A DNA stretch of 64,000 bases from Fibrobacter sp. UBA4223 (GTDB lineage: Bacteria; Fibrobacterota; Fibrobacteria; Fibrobacterales; Fibrobacteraceae): contig DFTB01000017.1 of the NCBI GenBank assembly GCA_002382975.1, positions 186,001 through 250,000 on the forward strand. The letters run 5' to 3'. The notes beneath the pieces were generated by a model, which was not told where the DNA came from, did no database searches, and saw only the letters and a list, made by a program, of their open reading frames with translations. Positions 43,230-51,170 of this stretch are shown here, in pieces (the first letter of the stretch is position 1; each line of letters opens with the position of its first letter). The position numbers and the translations under genes were made by a program.

Positions 43230-43322
43230 AGATTCCGGGTCAAGCCCGGAATGACGTTTAACTAGCCCGGAATGACGTTGAACTAGGTTGGAGGACGTCA
43301 TGGCGGACTTGATCCGCCATCT
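43230..43322. repeat. Palindrome cluster between the OMP gene and nadA
   Basis: ATTCCGGGTCAAGCCCGGAAT, a second CCCGGAATGACGTTGA unit and GTCATGGCGGACTTGATCC/CGCCATCTAG hairpin, the same family as at 41277. Lies between nadA's stop and the upstream region of the OMP gene. Confidence 0.7.
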
Positions 43323-43335
43323 AGGCGTTCAAACC

Positions 43336-44352
43336 TTATTTCCCGGCGTAGTAGAACATGGCGTCGATGCACTTCTTGGCGGCGACACGCACGGACTCGT
43401 CTAACTGCACATGCTTCGCCTTTTCGGGGTGGCGAAGCGTCTCCAAAATGTTTTCCAGGGAATTGCTCTTCATGTACTTGCACATGCTGCAGCTCCCCAC
43501 GAATTCCTTGTCGGGGAACTCGTATTGCATACGGGCGTTCAGGCCGCATTCCGTGAGCAGCAGGAACTTGGTGCCCTCGGGCTGGTTCTTGATGTAGTCC
43601 ACCATCTGGCCGGTTGAGCCCACGTAATCGCTCAAGAGGGCTACGCCGGGGTGGCATTCGGGGTGGCTTACCACCTTCAGGCCCGGGTTCTGTTCTCGGA
43701 AAAAGGCGATCAGTTCGGAGTCGTAGGTCTCGTGAACGTAGCAGCTGCCGGAGTAGAGCACGATTTTTTTGTTGACGCCCCGCTTCTTGAGTTCTTCGGT
43801 GAGGTTCTTGCCCATGAGTCCGTCGGGCACGAACACGATCTTGTCATTTTCCAGGCTGGACACGATTTTCATTACGTTTCCGCTGGTGACGCACACGTCA
43901 CAGGCCGCCTTCACGTCGGCGGTGGTGTTGATGTAGCAGACGAAGGTGTGGTCCGGGTACTTTTTACGCAGTTCCAGGACCTCGGCACCGGTGATGGAGT
44001 CGGCGAGGCTACAGCCCGTAAGGGGCCCCGGAATCAGCACGTCTTTTTCTGGGTTCAGGATCTTGGCGGTTTCGCCCATAAACTGCACGGCAGAAAACAC
44101 GATGTTCTTTGCAGACACCTGGGTGGCGTCCTGGCTCAGCTTGAAGCTGTCTCCGCTGAAGTCGGCGACCCCCAGCACGATTTCGGGAGCGCAGTAGCTG
44201 TGGGCGAGGATTACCGCGTCACGCTCCTTTTTGAGCTGGTTGATTTCGTTAATCAGCGGGAGCATCTGCTCGCATTTTTCGCGGGTGTAGGTGCAGAGCA
44301 CCACGCCGGGCTTGATGGTGCTTAGGCGGTTGTAAAGGTCGTCAACGTTCAT
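43336..44352 (-). CDS. nadA: Quinolinate synthase
   Basis: A 338-aa [4Fe-4S] enzyme of NAD synthesis condensing iminoaspartate with dihydroxyacetone phosphate. Motifs: AVILAHSYCAPEI (about residues 46-58), GDSFKLSQDA, VFSAVQFMGETAKIL, the Cys in PGPLTGCSLADSI (about 105), VFVPDGLMGKNL, HPECHPGV (about 218) and the cluster Cys in GSCSMCKYMKSN (about 284-289). Start at 44352 (MNVDDLYN); upstream in-frame codons to 44415 look like hydrophobic noise. nadB and nadC are not adjacent. A TATATTGGG box is just upstream. Confidence 0.95.
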   Translation of the reverse strand: MNVDDLYNRLSTIKPGVVLCTYTREKCEQMLPLINEINQLKKERDAVILAHSYCAPEIVLGVADFSGDSFKLSQDATQVSAKNIVFSAVQFMGETAKILNPEKDVLIPGPLTGCSLADSITGAEVLELRKKYPDHTFVCYINTTADVKAACDVCVTSGNVMKIVSSLENDKIVFVPDGLMGKNLTEELKKRGVNKKIVLYSGSCYVHETYDSELIAFFREQNPGLKVVSHPECHPGVALLSDYVGSTGQMVDYIKNQPEGTKFLLLTECGLNARMQYEFPDKEFVGSCSMCKYMKSNSLENILETLRHPEKAKHVQLDESVRVAAKKCIDAMFYYAGK

Positions 44353-44410
44353 GAGAAGATCCGTGATATAGTTCCCAATATAAAATAGAAAAAGAAACCC
44401 CTCCAGAAAC

Positions 44411-44500
44411 GTCATCCTCGCGCAGGCGAGGATCTATTTGTTTCTTCTAGTAGATGTTCGCCTTGGTTCGACTTCGCTCACCACAGGTCGCGAACATGAC
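44411..44500. repeat. GTCAT-stem-ATC palindromes between nadA and the phosphoesterase gene
   Basis: CGTCATCCTCGCGCAGGCGAGGATCT followed by a longer inverted pair GATGTTCGCC ... GCGAACATGACG (about 44453-44500). No gene in 44416-44529. Confidence 0.65.
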
Positions 44501-44529
44501 GATAAAGGCTTGCAAAGTTAGGATAACGC

Positions 44530-45360
44530 TCAGTATCCAGCCCATTCGGCGCTGATGGATGGGCTTGCCTTGCGGATGGATTTTTCCTCTTCGGAATCGT
44601 CGGCGGGCGCGATTTCCCCTTGGGCGATTTTCGCCTTGATTTCGTCGAAGGTCTTGGGCGGAACATAGTTCGGGGTGTTGTCGCCCAGCACCTTGCAGGG
44701 AGCCCCTTCGGACTCCTTCGCCTTGTCCTTGACGGGGGCGTACTCCCGGGCGGCAGGAACTTCGTAGAACTTGTCTTCTTCAGGGCACCAGGCGGTCAGT
44801 TTTTTGCCATAGACACAGCCGGAATCCAGCCCGATGAACCCTGGGCGGTTCACGAATCCCATCTTGGCCCAGTGCCCGAACACTACGGTCTTTGGCCAGC
44901 TGACCTGCTCGAACCAGGGCCGTTCATTCCACATGCGTATGGAGAGCAGCACCTTCGGGCTCATGTCTTCGAGGCGGGTCTTTCCGGGTTCCAGGCCTGC
45001 ATGGACCAGCAGGGCGTGGGGCGTATCCCGCCAAAGGGGCCAGTCCTTTACCGTGTCCCGAATAAATGTCCATTGCTCCAGGGAGAGCCTTGCAAAGCGG
45101 TTCTTCTGCTTTTCGGTCCACTCCGTCTGGGGCGTTTCCATCATGCGGATCAGGTGTTCTTCGTGGTTTCCGCGAACGGTCAGAATTCCCAAATCCAGCA
45201 CGGTCTTTAAAGCCCGCATCATGTCGGGGCCCTTGTTGATGATGTCGCCGGTCTGGTACAGGGTGTCCTTGCCCCGCACGAACCCGAAGGCGTCAATGAT
45301 TCGTTCCAGTTCGTCGGCACAGCCGTGGATGTCACCTATATATAATGTGCGTTTGGTCAT
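44530..45360 (-). CDS. Metallophosphoesterase (ApaH/PPP-like)
   Basis: A 276-aa phosphoesterase of the PPP/ApaH type. The metal motifs are YIGDIHGCADELERI (residues 7-21), GDIINKGPD (about 42-50, a variant of GDxVDRGP) and VRGNHEEHLIR (about 65-75), with VHAGL (about 121). Residues after about 195 form a Lys/Glu-rich C-terminal extension that looks disordered. It could hydrolyse dinucleoside polyphosphates or phosphoproteins; the altered GDIINKGP motif does not allow a finer call. Confidence 0.85.
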   Translation of the reverse strand: MTKRTLYIGDIHGCADELERIIDAFGFVRGKDTLYQTGDIINKGPDMMRALKTVLDLGILTVRGNHEEHLIRMMETPQTEWTEKQKNRFARLSLEQWTFIRDTVKDWPLWRDTPHALLVHAGLEPGKTRLEDMSPKVLLSIRMWNERPWFEQVSWPKTVVFGHWAKMGFVNRPGFIGLDSGCVYGKKLTAWCPEEDKFYEVPAAREYAPVKDKAKESEGAPCKVLGDNTPNYVPPKTFDEIKAKIAQGEIAPADDSEEEKSIRKASPSISAEWAGY

Positions 45361-45599
45361 GTTTAGGGTCTAGGATCTAGGGGTTCGAGGTCGCTTTGCT
45401 TTGAGGAATGTCATCCCCGACTTGGTCGGGGATCCGCTGGATTGCAGTAAGCGGATGTTCGCCTGCGCGAACATGACGAATTCTTTTTCCATACCTCATA
45501 CCTCATACCTCATACCTCACCACTCACCACTCACAACTCACAACTCACCACTCACCACTCACCACTCACCACTCACCACTCACCACTCACCACTCAGGT
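45361..45599. repeat. Heptad repeats and palindrome downstream of the pseudouridine synthase gene
   Basis: No gene here. From left: TTTAGGG/TCTAGGA/TCTAGGG/GTTCGAG heptads (45362-45389), a GTCATCCCCGAC-TTG-GTCGGGGATCC palindrome at about 45410-45436 followed by a GCGAACATGACG end near 45470, CATACCT repeated four times (45489-45518) and ACTCACC/ACTCACA repeated about eleven times (45519-45596). Confidence 0.85.
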
Positions 45600-46325
45600 C
45601 TACAGTCCTACCGCTTGTCTAAGCTTGTTCATTTCGTCGGGGGTGAGTTCCCGGTATTCGCCGGCGGGTAAATCGCCGAGCCTAATCTTGCAGTAGCTGA
45701 TGCGCTTCAGGTCGCGAATCTCGTAGCCCAGGGCCCGCATCATCCGGCGGATTTCGCGGTTCTTGCCTTCGATGAGGGTGAGTTCGGCGTATCCCTTTTC
45801 CAGGTAAACGTCGGTGGCGAAGGCGATGTCTTCCTTGGCGTCTGGATCTTCGGGGTCCCGGATGTCCACGCCGTCCACCAGCTTCTGGGCGGCACTTTCG
45901 CTCAGGGGCTTGGTAGTCCACACGTTGTAGGTCCGGGGAATCTCGTAACTCGGGTGGGTGAGCCGGTGGAGCAGTTCCCCGTCGTCGGTAAACAGCAACA
46001 GCCCGCGGCTCTGCAGGTCCAGGCGGCCCACGTATTTCAGCTGCTGGTACCCTGGAGGCAGGTAGTCATAGACGGTCTCGCGCCCCTGGGGGTCGTCCTT
46101 GGTGCACACGCATCCGGGCGGCTTGTGGAAAAGGATGGTGGTGGTCCTGCGGGGGAGTTTCGCGGGCTTGCCGTCCACCAAGACGGTGTCGGCGGTCTCG
46201 TCCACCTGGTGGCCCAGGTCGCTGATGGTCACGCCGTTCACCTGCACGCGGCCTTCTTCGATCAGGGCCTCGGCGGCCCGACGGCTGGCAATTCCGCAAA
46301 GGGAAATGTACTTGTTAATTCTCAT
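45600..46325 (-). CDS. RsuA/RluB-family 23S/16S rRNA pseudouridine synthase
   Basis: A 241-aa enzyme isomerising a specific uridine in rRNA. The N-terminal S4 RNA-binding domain reads MRINKYISLCGIASRRAAEALI; the catalytic domain has YVGRLDLQSRGLLLFTDDG (about residues 99-117, catalytic Asp in GRLD), HPSYEIPRTYNVW and LIEGKNREIRRMMRALGY (about 187-204). It is closest to the RluB/RluF type, but the target site is not readable. Its start overlaps the ppx-like stop by 11 bp, implying a shared transcript. Confidence 0.92.
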   Translation of the reverse strand: MRINKYISLCGIASRRAAEALIEEGRVQVNGVTISDLGHQVDETADTVLVDGKPAKLPRRTTTILFHKPPGCVCTKDDPQGRETVYDYLPPGYQQLKYVGRLDLQSRGLLLFTDDGELLHRLTHPSYEIPRTYNVWTTKPLSESAAQKLVDGVDIRDPEDPDAKEDIAFATDVYLEKGYAELTLIEGKNREIRRMMRALGYEIRDLKRISYCKIRLGDLPAGEYRELTPDEMNKLRQAVGL

Positions 46326-47301
46326 ACAGTAGTCCGAAACGGAGTCCCGCAGTGCTTATTCTAAATGTTTCGACCCGGAGTTTTTCCAGCAGGGAGCGGA
46401 GCCAGAACAGGCCGCAGATGATGACGTCGCTCCGTCCGTTTTCAAGACCCGGGAGCATGGCCCGGAGTTCCTTGGACAGGTTGGATATGCGGGTGGTGAC
46501 GGCTTCCAGGTCCGAAAGACTCATTTCCAGGCCTTCGATGGCCTTGTAGTCGAACTGGGGAAGGTTCTTGAACACCATGGCAAGGGCCGTTCCCGTTCCG
46601 CCGATAAGGTAAACCGGCTTCTTGGTCATGCCCTTGAAGGATATTTCCTTGAAGGTTTCCTTCACGAACTTCTTGTATTCGGGACCAGGGATGGGTCCCA
46701 TGGCCTTGAACATCTTGAGGGCGCCTACCGGAATGGAAAAACCGGTGGCGCCGTTGGAAATTTCCGTCGAACCGCCGCCGATATCGATGGTCACGATGCC
46801 TTCGCCGTGCCATTCCTTCACGGAGCGGTAGGTGAGAGCCGCCTCTTCTTCGCCGGAGATGATTCTCGGGCGCATCCAGAGGGCTTTCTCCACGGCGTCC
46901 AGGACTTCTTCCTGATTTTCGGCACGGCGCATGGCCTCCGTCATGGCGGCGGCCTTCAGTTCCACGCCCAGGGCGTGGAGGTCCATGCGGAACTTGGTCA
47001 TGATTCGGCACAGGTCCTGGATTTTTTCTTCGGAGATGCGGCCGGAGTCGTAAATGTCTTCGCCCAGACGGCAGATTTCCACCTTCTGGAGTTTTGGGAC
47101 CAGGACTTTGCGGGGTTCGACGCCTTCCGCTTCGGCGGTTGAAGTGTTTTCGCCAGCAGAAACTTGCGTCACGGCGAGCGGATCCTCGCCTTCGCGAGGA
47201 TGACGAAGAGCGGTTGAGCTCTCGGCGGGTTCAAAGGCGGCGATGAGCAGAATGCAGCTGTGGCTCCCGATATCGACGGTGGCGAGCAGTTTATTAGCCA
47301 T
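46315..47301 (-). CDS. Ppx/GppA phosphatase family protein with in-frame repeat insertion
   Basis: A 328-aa exopolyphosphatase/guanosine pentaphosphatase-type enzyme of the actin-like ATPase fold. LLATVDIGSHSCILLIAAF (residues 5-23) is phosphate-1; VTIDIGGGSTEISNG (about 143-157) is the DIGGGS motif; GGTGTALA (about 215) is adenosine-like. Between strands 1 and 2, residues about 25-68 are extra sequence (HPREGEDPLAVTQVSAG ...) encoded partly by a GTCATCCTCGC palindrome at 47180-47204. The catalytic Glu near AAAMTEAMRRAEN is present. Start at 47301 has GGAGGAGA upstream and overlaps the next gene upstream by 8 bp. Confidence 0.87.
   Translation of the reverse strand: MANKLLATVDIGSHSCILLIAAFEPAESSTALRHPREGEDPLAVTQVSAGENTSTAEAEGVEPRKVLVPKLQKVEICRLGEDIYDSGRISEEKIQDLCRIMTKFRMDLHALGVELKAAAMTEAMRRAENQEEVLDAVEKALWMRPRIISGEEEAALTYRSVKEWHGEGIVTIDIGGGSTEISNGATGFSIPVGALKMFKAMGPIPGPEYKKFVKETFKEISFKGMTKKPVYLIGGTGTALAMVFKNLPQFDYKAIEGLEMSLSDLEAVTTRISNLSKELRAMLPGLENGRSDVIICGLFWLRSLLEKLRVETFRISTAGLRFGLLYEN
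47180..47204. repeat. Palindrome inside the Ppx/GppA gene
   Basis: ATCCTCGC-CTTC-GCGAGGAT, an exact 8-bp-arm member of the GTCAT-stem-ATC family (here on the reverse strand), translated in frame. Confidence 0.75.
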
Positions 47302-47665
47302 TGGTCTCCTCCGGGCCTTCCCCTTCATCCCTTTCGTCTTTCGTCTCTTGTCTTTCGTCTCCCTTGAGTCCCGCCTTGATCTTCTCGGCGATCTTTGCCG
47401 GGTGCAGCAGGAACTCCTTGGCGAAGGCTATGGCTTCTTCCACTACGGATTCGGGGTGCTTGCCGCTCCAGCTGGCCACCAGGTCGCCGGATTCGGAACC
47501 CAGGGGTTTCTTTTCGCGGATTTCTTGACCCATCTTCAGGGCGAGTAGCAGGCCCAGCTCGAAGGGGCGGGGGCTTTCCTTGTCTTTCAGCAGGTTCTCG
47601 ACGCGGGTGATCCGCTCGTCCAGGGGGATTTTTTCCAGTTCCGACAGGTCTTTTTCTGAAATCAT
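47294..47665 (-). CDS. Hypothetical protein with heptad-repeat-derived C terminus
   Basis: A 123-aa acidic, mostly helical cytosolic protein that I do not recognise. The core (residues 1-100) reads SELEKIPLDERITRVENLL and PFELGLLLALKMGQEIREKK. The last about 23 residues (GDERQETKDERDEGEGPEE) are translated from TTTCGTC-type 7-bp repeats at 47327-47365, so the original C terminus may have been replaced or extended. It overlaps the Ppx/GppA start by 8 bp and is probably co-transcribed with it. Confidence 0.6.
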   Translation of the reverse strand: MISEKDLSELEKIPLDERITRVENLLKDKESPRPFELGLLLALKMGQEIREKKPLGSESGDLVASWSGKHPESVVEEAIAFAKEFLLHPAKIAEKIKAGLKGDERQETKDERDEGEGPEETNG

Positions 47666-47773
47666 GACTATAAAATAGAAAATGTCCGCCGATTTTCCGG
47701 AGAGGATGGCGGATGGAATAAAAAAGAACGGAGTCCCGTAGGGAACTCCGCTCTGTAAAGGAGAGAAAAAGAA

Positions 47774-48058
47774 TTACTTCTTCTTGGCAGGAGCCTTCTT
47801 AGCAGCCGGCTTCTTAGCAGCGACCTTCTTGGCAGCCGGCTTCTTGGCGGCAACCTTCTTGGCAGCGGGCTTCTTGGCAGCGGGCTTCTTAGCGGCAACC
47901 TTCTTAGCAGGAGCAGCCTTCTTAGCAGCCGGCTTCTTGGCAGCGGGCTTCTTGGCGGCAGCCTTCTTAGCAGGAGCGGCCTTCTTGGCAGCGGGCTTCT
48001 TAGCGGCAACCTTCTTGGCAGCGGGTTTCTTAGCGGCGGTTTTCTTTTCTGTAGCCAT
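47774..48058 (-). CDS. Histone H1-like Lys/Ala/Pro repeat protein
   Basis: A 94-aa protein made almost wholly of KKPAAKK / KKVAAKK / KKAAPAK repeats after MATEKKTAA, like the Lys-rich tails of chlamydial Hc2, AlgP and eukaryotic H1. Expected role: non-specific DNA binding and nucleoid compaction. The coding repeat is tandem at DNA level (CTTCTTGGCAGC-type units), so length may vary between strains. AGGA lies about 10 nt upstream. Two promoter candidates exist: TTGATT-17-TATTTT just upstream, and a TATAAT on the minus strand at 48192-48197. Confidence 0.85.
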   Translation of the reverse strand: MATEKKTAAKKPAAKKVAAKKPAAKKAAPAKKAAAKKPAAKKPAAKKAAPAKKVAAKKPAAKKPAAKKVAAKKPAAKKVAAKKPAAKKAPAKKK

Positions 48059-48170
48059 TGTTTTTTTTCCTTTTTTTAGGGTTTAACGATTTGATAGCTA
48101 TAAAATAACTCTTTTTTCACAAATAATCAACACTTTTTTGAAATTTTTTTCTTTTTTTTTCAAAAAGGTA

Positions 48171-48199
48171 TTGACAAGGAAAAAATCTGTCATTATACG
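48171..48199 (+). promoter_or_regulatory. Sigma-70-like promoter facing right with no gene downstream
   Basis: TTGACA (48171-48176), 17-bp spacer, TATACG (48194-48199). The -35 is perfect and the spacing ideal. No plus-strand ORF follows for hundreds of bases, so it would drive a non-coding RNA, or it is fortuitous within AT-rich DNA. Confidence 0.35.
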
Positions 48200-48432
48200 C
48201 GTGCGACCCCTGCTTGTTACTTTGTCTGTGAAAATAGGCCGTTTTTTGATTTCATAACTTAATGATAATCAAAGTTTTGATAAAAGTTTTTGATAAGAGT
48301 GTTTTTGTTTTGTTGTCTGAAAAATTTTTCATTTTGAGACATCGCGAAAAGATTTTTGTCGGAAAATTTTTTTGAAAATTTTTTGAAAAAATTTTTCGGA
48401 GCGAGCAAAAACTTCTGCCGAAAAACAAAAAA

Positions 48433-48457
48433 CGTCCGTCGAGAGTCTCGCCGGACG
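48433..48457 (-). terminator. Rho-independent terminator of panB
   Basis: On the minus strand CGTCCGGCGAG-ACT-CTCGACGGACG followed by TTTTTTG. Stem of about 11 bp with one mismatch; lies 45 bp past the panB stop codon. Confidence 0.8.
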
Positions 48458-48502
48458 CAAAAAAAAGTTTATCTACAAGAGAAAAATTTCTTGCAACTGG
48501 AA

Positions 48503-49252
48503 TTATAGTGCGGGATTTTTCACGCTGTCGATGTATTTCTTGAATCCTTCTACGCCAAGGTCGAACATATTCACGAACTTGGTGGCGAAGGGCGGAATCT
48601 TTTTCTGGTGCATGCCCAGGGCGTCGTGCATCACCAGCACCTGGCCGTCGGTGTAGCGCCCGCCGCCGATGCCGATAGTCACGGCCTTCACCTCCCGGGT
48701 GATTCTTGTGCCCAGTTCTTCGGGAATGTGCTCCAGCACCAGCTCGAAACAGCCCAGGTTATCCACAAAGCGGGCGGCCTGTTCGATGGCGCGGGCCTCT
48801 TCTTCCGTCTTTCCCTTCTGCTTGAAGTTTTCCGCTGTCTGGGGGAGCAGTCCCAGGTGGGCGCACACGGGAATGTCGTGACCGCAGAGGAATTCCAGCA
48901 CTCCCTGGGGAGTTCCTTCCAGCTTGACGCTGGCAGCACCCAGGTCCAGAAACCGGCGGGCGTTATCGTAGGCCGTCTGCGGGTCCTTGTCGCTCATGTA
49001 GGGCATGTCGGCTACCACGTGGGTGTTGGGGGCGCCCCGGCACACCGCTCCCACGAAGATGAGCATTTCGGTCATGCCCACGTCGCGGGTGGTCTTGTAG
49101 CCCAGCATGGTGTTGGCGAGGCTGTCGCCTACCAGAATCTGGTCGATGCCTGCGGCCTCCGCCATTTGGGCGAAGGCGTAGTCGTAGGCGGTGACCATGG
49201 AAATTTTTTCACCCTTGGCTTTCTTTTCGGTTATGTCTTTGGGGTTGAGCAT
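48503..49252 (-). CDS. panB: 3-methyl-2-oxobutanoate hydroxymethyltransferase
   Basis: A 249-aa enzyme making ketopantoate for pantothenate and CoA. Motifs: MVTAYDYAFAQMAEAAGIDQ (about residues 19-38), LVGDSLANTMLGY, VVADMPYMS (about 82-90), AASVKLEG (about 107), PVCAHLGLLPQT (about 128-139) and IGIGGGRYTDGQVLVMHD (about 194-211). Start at 49252 (MLNPKDIT) fits the family; the ATG at 49276 would add eight residues. It overlaps the end of recO, so the two share a transcript. Functionally linked to coaBC elsewhere in the window. Confidence 0.94.
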   Translation of the reverse strand: MLNPKDITEKKAKGEKISMVTAYDYAFAQMAEAAGIDQILVGDSLANTMLGYKTTRDVGMTEMLIFVGAVCRGAPNTHVVADMPYMSDKDPQTAYDNARRFLDLGAASVKLEGTPQGVLEFLCGHDIPVCAHLGLLPQTAENFKQKGKTEEEARAIEQAARFVDNLGCFELVLEHIPEELGTRITREVKAVTIGIGGGRYTDGQVLVMHDALGMHQKKIPPFATKFVNMFDLGVEGFKKYIDSVKNPAL

Positions 49253-49971
49253 AGTTTTCGAATCTCCTGTAGCCATTGGAGGGAATGTATTTCCTTCAAG
49301 AAGCCGATGTGGTTCCTAAGATAGGAAATTAAGGCGTTCTCGGTATATTGGAAATCTTGAATGGGCAAGTTCCTGTGGAGCGCCCAGAATCCGTCCAGGG
49401 TTTCCTTCTTGGCGCGGGGGGAGGCGACTCCCAGGCAGTCCTTGCACAGGAACGTCCCCGATTCCGGAGAAAAATCCGCCGCCGGTTCCGTAAGGGGCTT
49501 TTCGCAGCGCCCGCAGGCGCCAAGTTCCAGATGGTAGCCCCACATTTCGCAGGTGGCAAGGAGCCAGCGGGCGAAGGCGCCGTCGGCAAGGTCCATGCTG
49601 TCCAGTTCCGCAAGCGATGCTTCCAGATGCTGGAATTCCTCGTCCAGGGGCACGCCCTGGGGGGCGTAACGCAGGATCGTTTCCGCCATCACCTGGGCCT
49701 GCGCCAGGTGCAGCAGGTCGCCCCGCATGGATTCGTGCCAGCGGAGAAGCGTGGCCTCCTTGACGAACTGCAGTTCGGCATTCGGGTTGTGCTTGAACAC
49801 CACCTCGGAAAGAGCGAGCGGGTCCAGGGCGCCCCTAAAAGGCGACTCCTTCCGCTTTCCGCCCTTCACGATGAAGGACACGATCCCGCATTCCTCCGTC
49901 AGGGCCTTCACGATCCAGCTGGAATCGCTGTAGGGGTAACGGTGGAGGACTATGGACTTGGATTTTTGCAT
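49231..49971 (-). CDS. recO: DNA repair protein RecO
   Basis: A 246-aa recombination mediator. The OB-fold N terminus reads SIVLHRYPYSDSSWIVKALTEECG and FIVKGGKRKESPFRGALDPL; the C-terminal half has a helical bundle and a zinc-finger-like set of four Cys (CGRCEKPL ... FLCKDCLG, about residues 156-186). With RecF/RecR it loads RecA on gapped DNA. Length is typical. Upstream are GACGAGA heptad repeats. Confidence 0.92.
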   Translation of the reverse strand: MQKSKSIVLHRYPYSDSSWIVKALTEECGIVSFIVKGGKRKESPFRGALDPLALSEVVFKHNPNAELQFVKEATLLRWHESMRGDLLHLAQAQVMAETILRYAPQGVPLDEEFQHLEASLAELDSMDLADGAFARWLLATCEMWGYHLELGACGRCEKPLTEPAADFSPESGTFLCKDCLGVASPRAKKETLDGFWALHRNLPIQDFQYTENALISYLRNHIGFLKEIHSLQWLQEIRKLCSTPKT

Positions 49972-50113
49972 TAGACGAGAGACGAGAGACGAGAGACGAG
50001 AGTGTTTTGGAGAGGAATGTTATAGGGTAAAACGATTTTTTCGGTACTTGCGAGCAGAGCCGAACAAATCTCTCGTCTTTCGTCTGTAGCGAGCATAGCG
50101 AGCGTTCTCTCGT
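49972..50113. repeat. GACGAGA heptads flanking recO and the HIT gene
   Basis: GACGAGA units at 49975-50001, an inverted CTCTCGTC/TTTCGTC run at 50071-50087 and CTCTCGTCTAGAC at 50107-50119. The two runs are reverse complements, so the 142-bp gap could fold into a long hairpin. No ORF. Confidence 0.7.
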
Positions 50114-50470
50114 CTAGACAACCGGGAACGGAGGCCAGCCGAACTTCTGTCCGCCCACCACGTGCAGGTGGATGTGGAAAACGGTCTGGCCCGCATCTTC
50201 CTTGCAGTTGAACACGAAACGGGCGCCGGACTCTTCGAGGCCCAGGTCCTTGGCGATTTGCTGGCCGCGGTAGAGCAGCTTGCCCACCAGCTCGGCGTCT
50301 TCGGGTTTCATGTCCATGAGGGAGGCGATATGGCGCTTGGGGACCACCAGAAAGTGGACGGGGGCCTGGGGTGCCACGTCGTAGAAGGCGAACACGTCGT
50401 CGTCTTCGTAGATTTTCTTGGAAGGGATTTCTCCCTTGATGATTTTACAGAAAAGGCAGTTTTCGCTCAT
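50114..50470 (-). CDS. HIT family protein (HinT-like purine nucleoside phosphoramidase)
   Basis: A 118-aa protein. The N terminus CLFCKIIKGEIPSKKIYEDD, the APVHFLVVPKRHIASL segment and the histidine triad HIHLHVVGG (about residues 100-108), followed by the C-terminal PPFPVV, are diagnostic of HinT/HIT proteins, which hydrolyse adenosine phosphoramidates. TATATTAA lies 14 nt before the start. Confidence 0.94.
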   Translation of the reverse strand: MSENCLFCKIIKGEIPSKKIYEDDDVFAFYDVAPQAPVHFLVVPKRHIASLMDMKPEDAELVGKLLYRGQQIAKDLGLEESGARFVFNCKEDAGQTVFHIHLHVVGGQKFGWPPFPVV

Positions 50471-50903
50471 AGTGATTATTAATATAGTAAAGGGGTTAGG
50501 GGCTAGGATCTAGGATTTAGGGGTTCGAGGTGTGAGGAATGTCATTGCGAGGATACTAAGTATCCGTGGCAATCTCGGCCCAGATTCTTGCGCGCCTTTG
50601 AGGTATGAGGTGTGGAATGCGAGATGTGAAATATGAGATGAAAGGGGAATGCCTTCCCCTCGCTCCAGCGGCTCGCCATCCCCGCGACCTTTTTTCGTCA
50701 TCCTCGCCCATTCGACAGGCTCAGGGCAGGCTCCGGCGAGGATCCACTATCGTCTTGGCGGGGATTTCCTTGCTGCTTCCGCTACCCCTTCGCCTAGGGG
50801 CTCCGCCCCTAAGACCCTGAATGATAATGGCTTGTGCGTCATGGCGGTTCCGGGTCAAGCCCGGAATGACGTTCGACCCGCCATCTAGCGTGAAAGGTTA
50901 TTT
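50471..50903. repeat. Repeat-dense gene-free region, left part
   Basis: No gene. Heptads GTTAGGG/GCTAGGA/TCTAGGA/TTTAGGG/GTTCGAG (50492-50530); GTCATTGCGAGGATAC-type palindrome (50541-50575); heptads GAGGTAT/GAGGTGT/GAGATGT (50600-50643); GTCATCCTCGCCC ... GGCGAGGATCC (50698-50746); CTAGGGGC-TCC-GCCCCTAAG hairpin (about 50795-50816); GTCATGGCGG ... CCGCCATCTAG with an inner TTCCGGGTC/AAGCCCGGAA hairpin (50838-50887). Confidence 0.7.
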
Positions 50904-51091
50904 GAACGGTCGTCGTGAGCAACAAGCCCCCAGTATTAACTGGGGGCGGTTGCGAAAGTGAGGCGTGTCCGGAGGGACAGTACCAAATGAGGACGCCGAA
51001 CGGTCGTCGTGAGCAACAAGCCCCCAGTATTAACTGGGGGCGGTTGCGAGAGTGAGGCGTGTCCGGAGGGACAGTGCCAAATGAGGACGCC
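50904..51091. repeat. Tandem pair of 94-bp structured repeats
   Basis: Copies at 50904-50997 and 50998-51091 differ at only two positions; an 8-9 bp start of a third copy follows. Each copy holds a strong hairpin, GCAAC-AA-GCCCCCAGT-ATTA-ACTGGGGGC-G-GTTGC (50919-50953 in copy 1), and a smaller one, TGTCC-GGAG-GGACA. No coding capacity with recognisable similarity. Confidence 0.85.
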
Positions 51092-51170
51092 GAACGGTCA
51101 TTAAAGGGGGAAGACTCCCCCTGATTGCAGCCGCAGCTCCTACTTGATGTCATCCCGGTGTTCTTTCATT

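Larger units (their letters stand above)
48059..48502. other. AT-rich gene-free region between histone-like gene and panB
   Basis: 444 bp without a convincing ORF. It contains poly-T/poly-A runs, the histone-gene promoter region, a forward-facing sigma-70-type promoter at 48171-48199, a Fur-box-like core TAATGATAATCA at 48260-48271, repeated AAAATTTTT motifs (48360-48400), and the panB terminator at 48433-48457. Confidence 0.6.

Noticed and set aside
50839-51153. 104-aa minus-strand ORF in the repeat island
   Set aside because: Made wholly of the 94-bp tandem repeat; its two halves are in different frames of the same repeat, and no SD is present.
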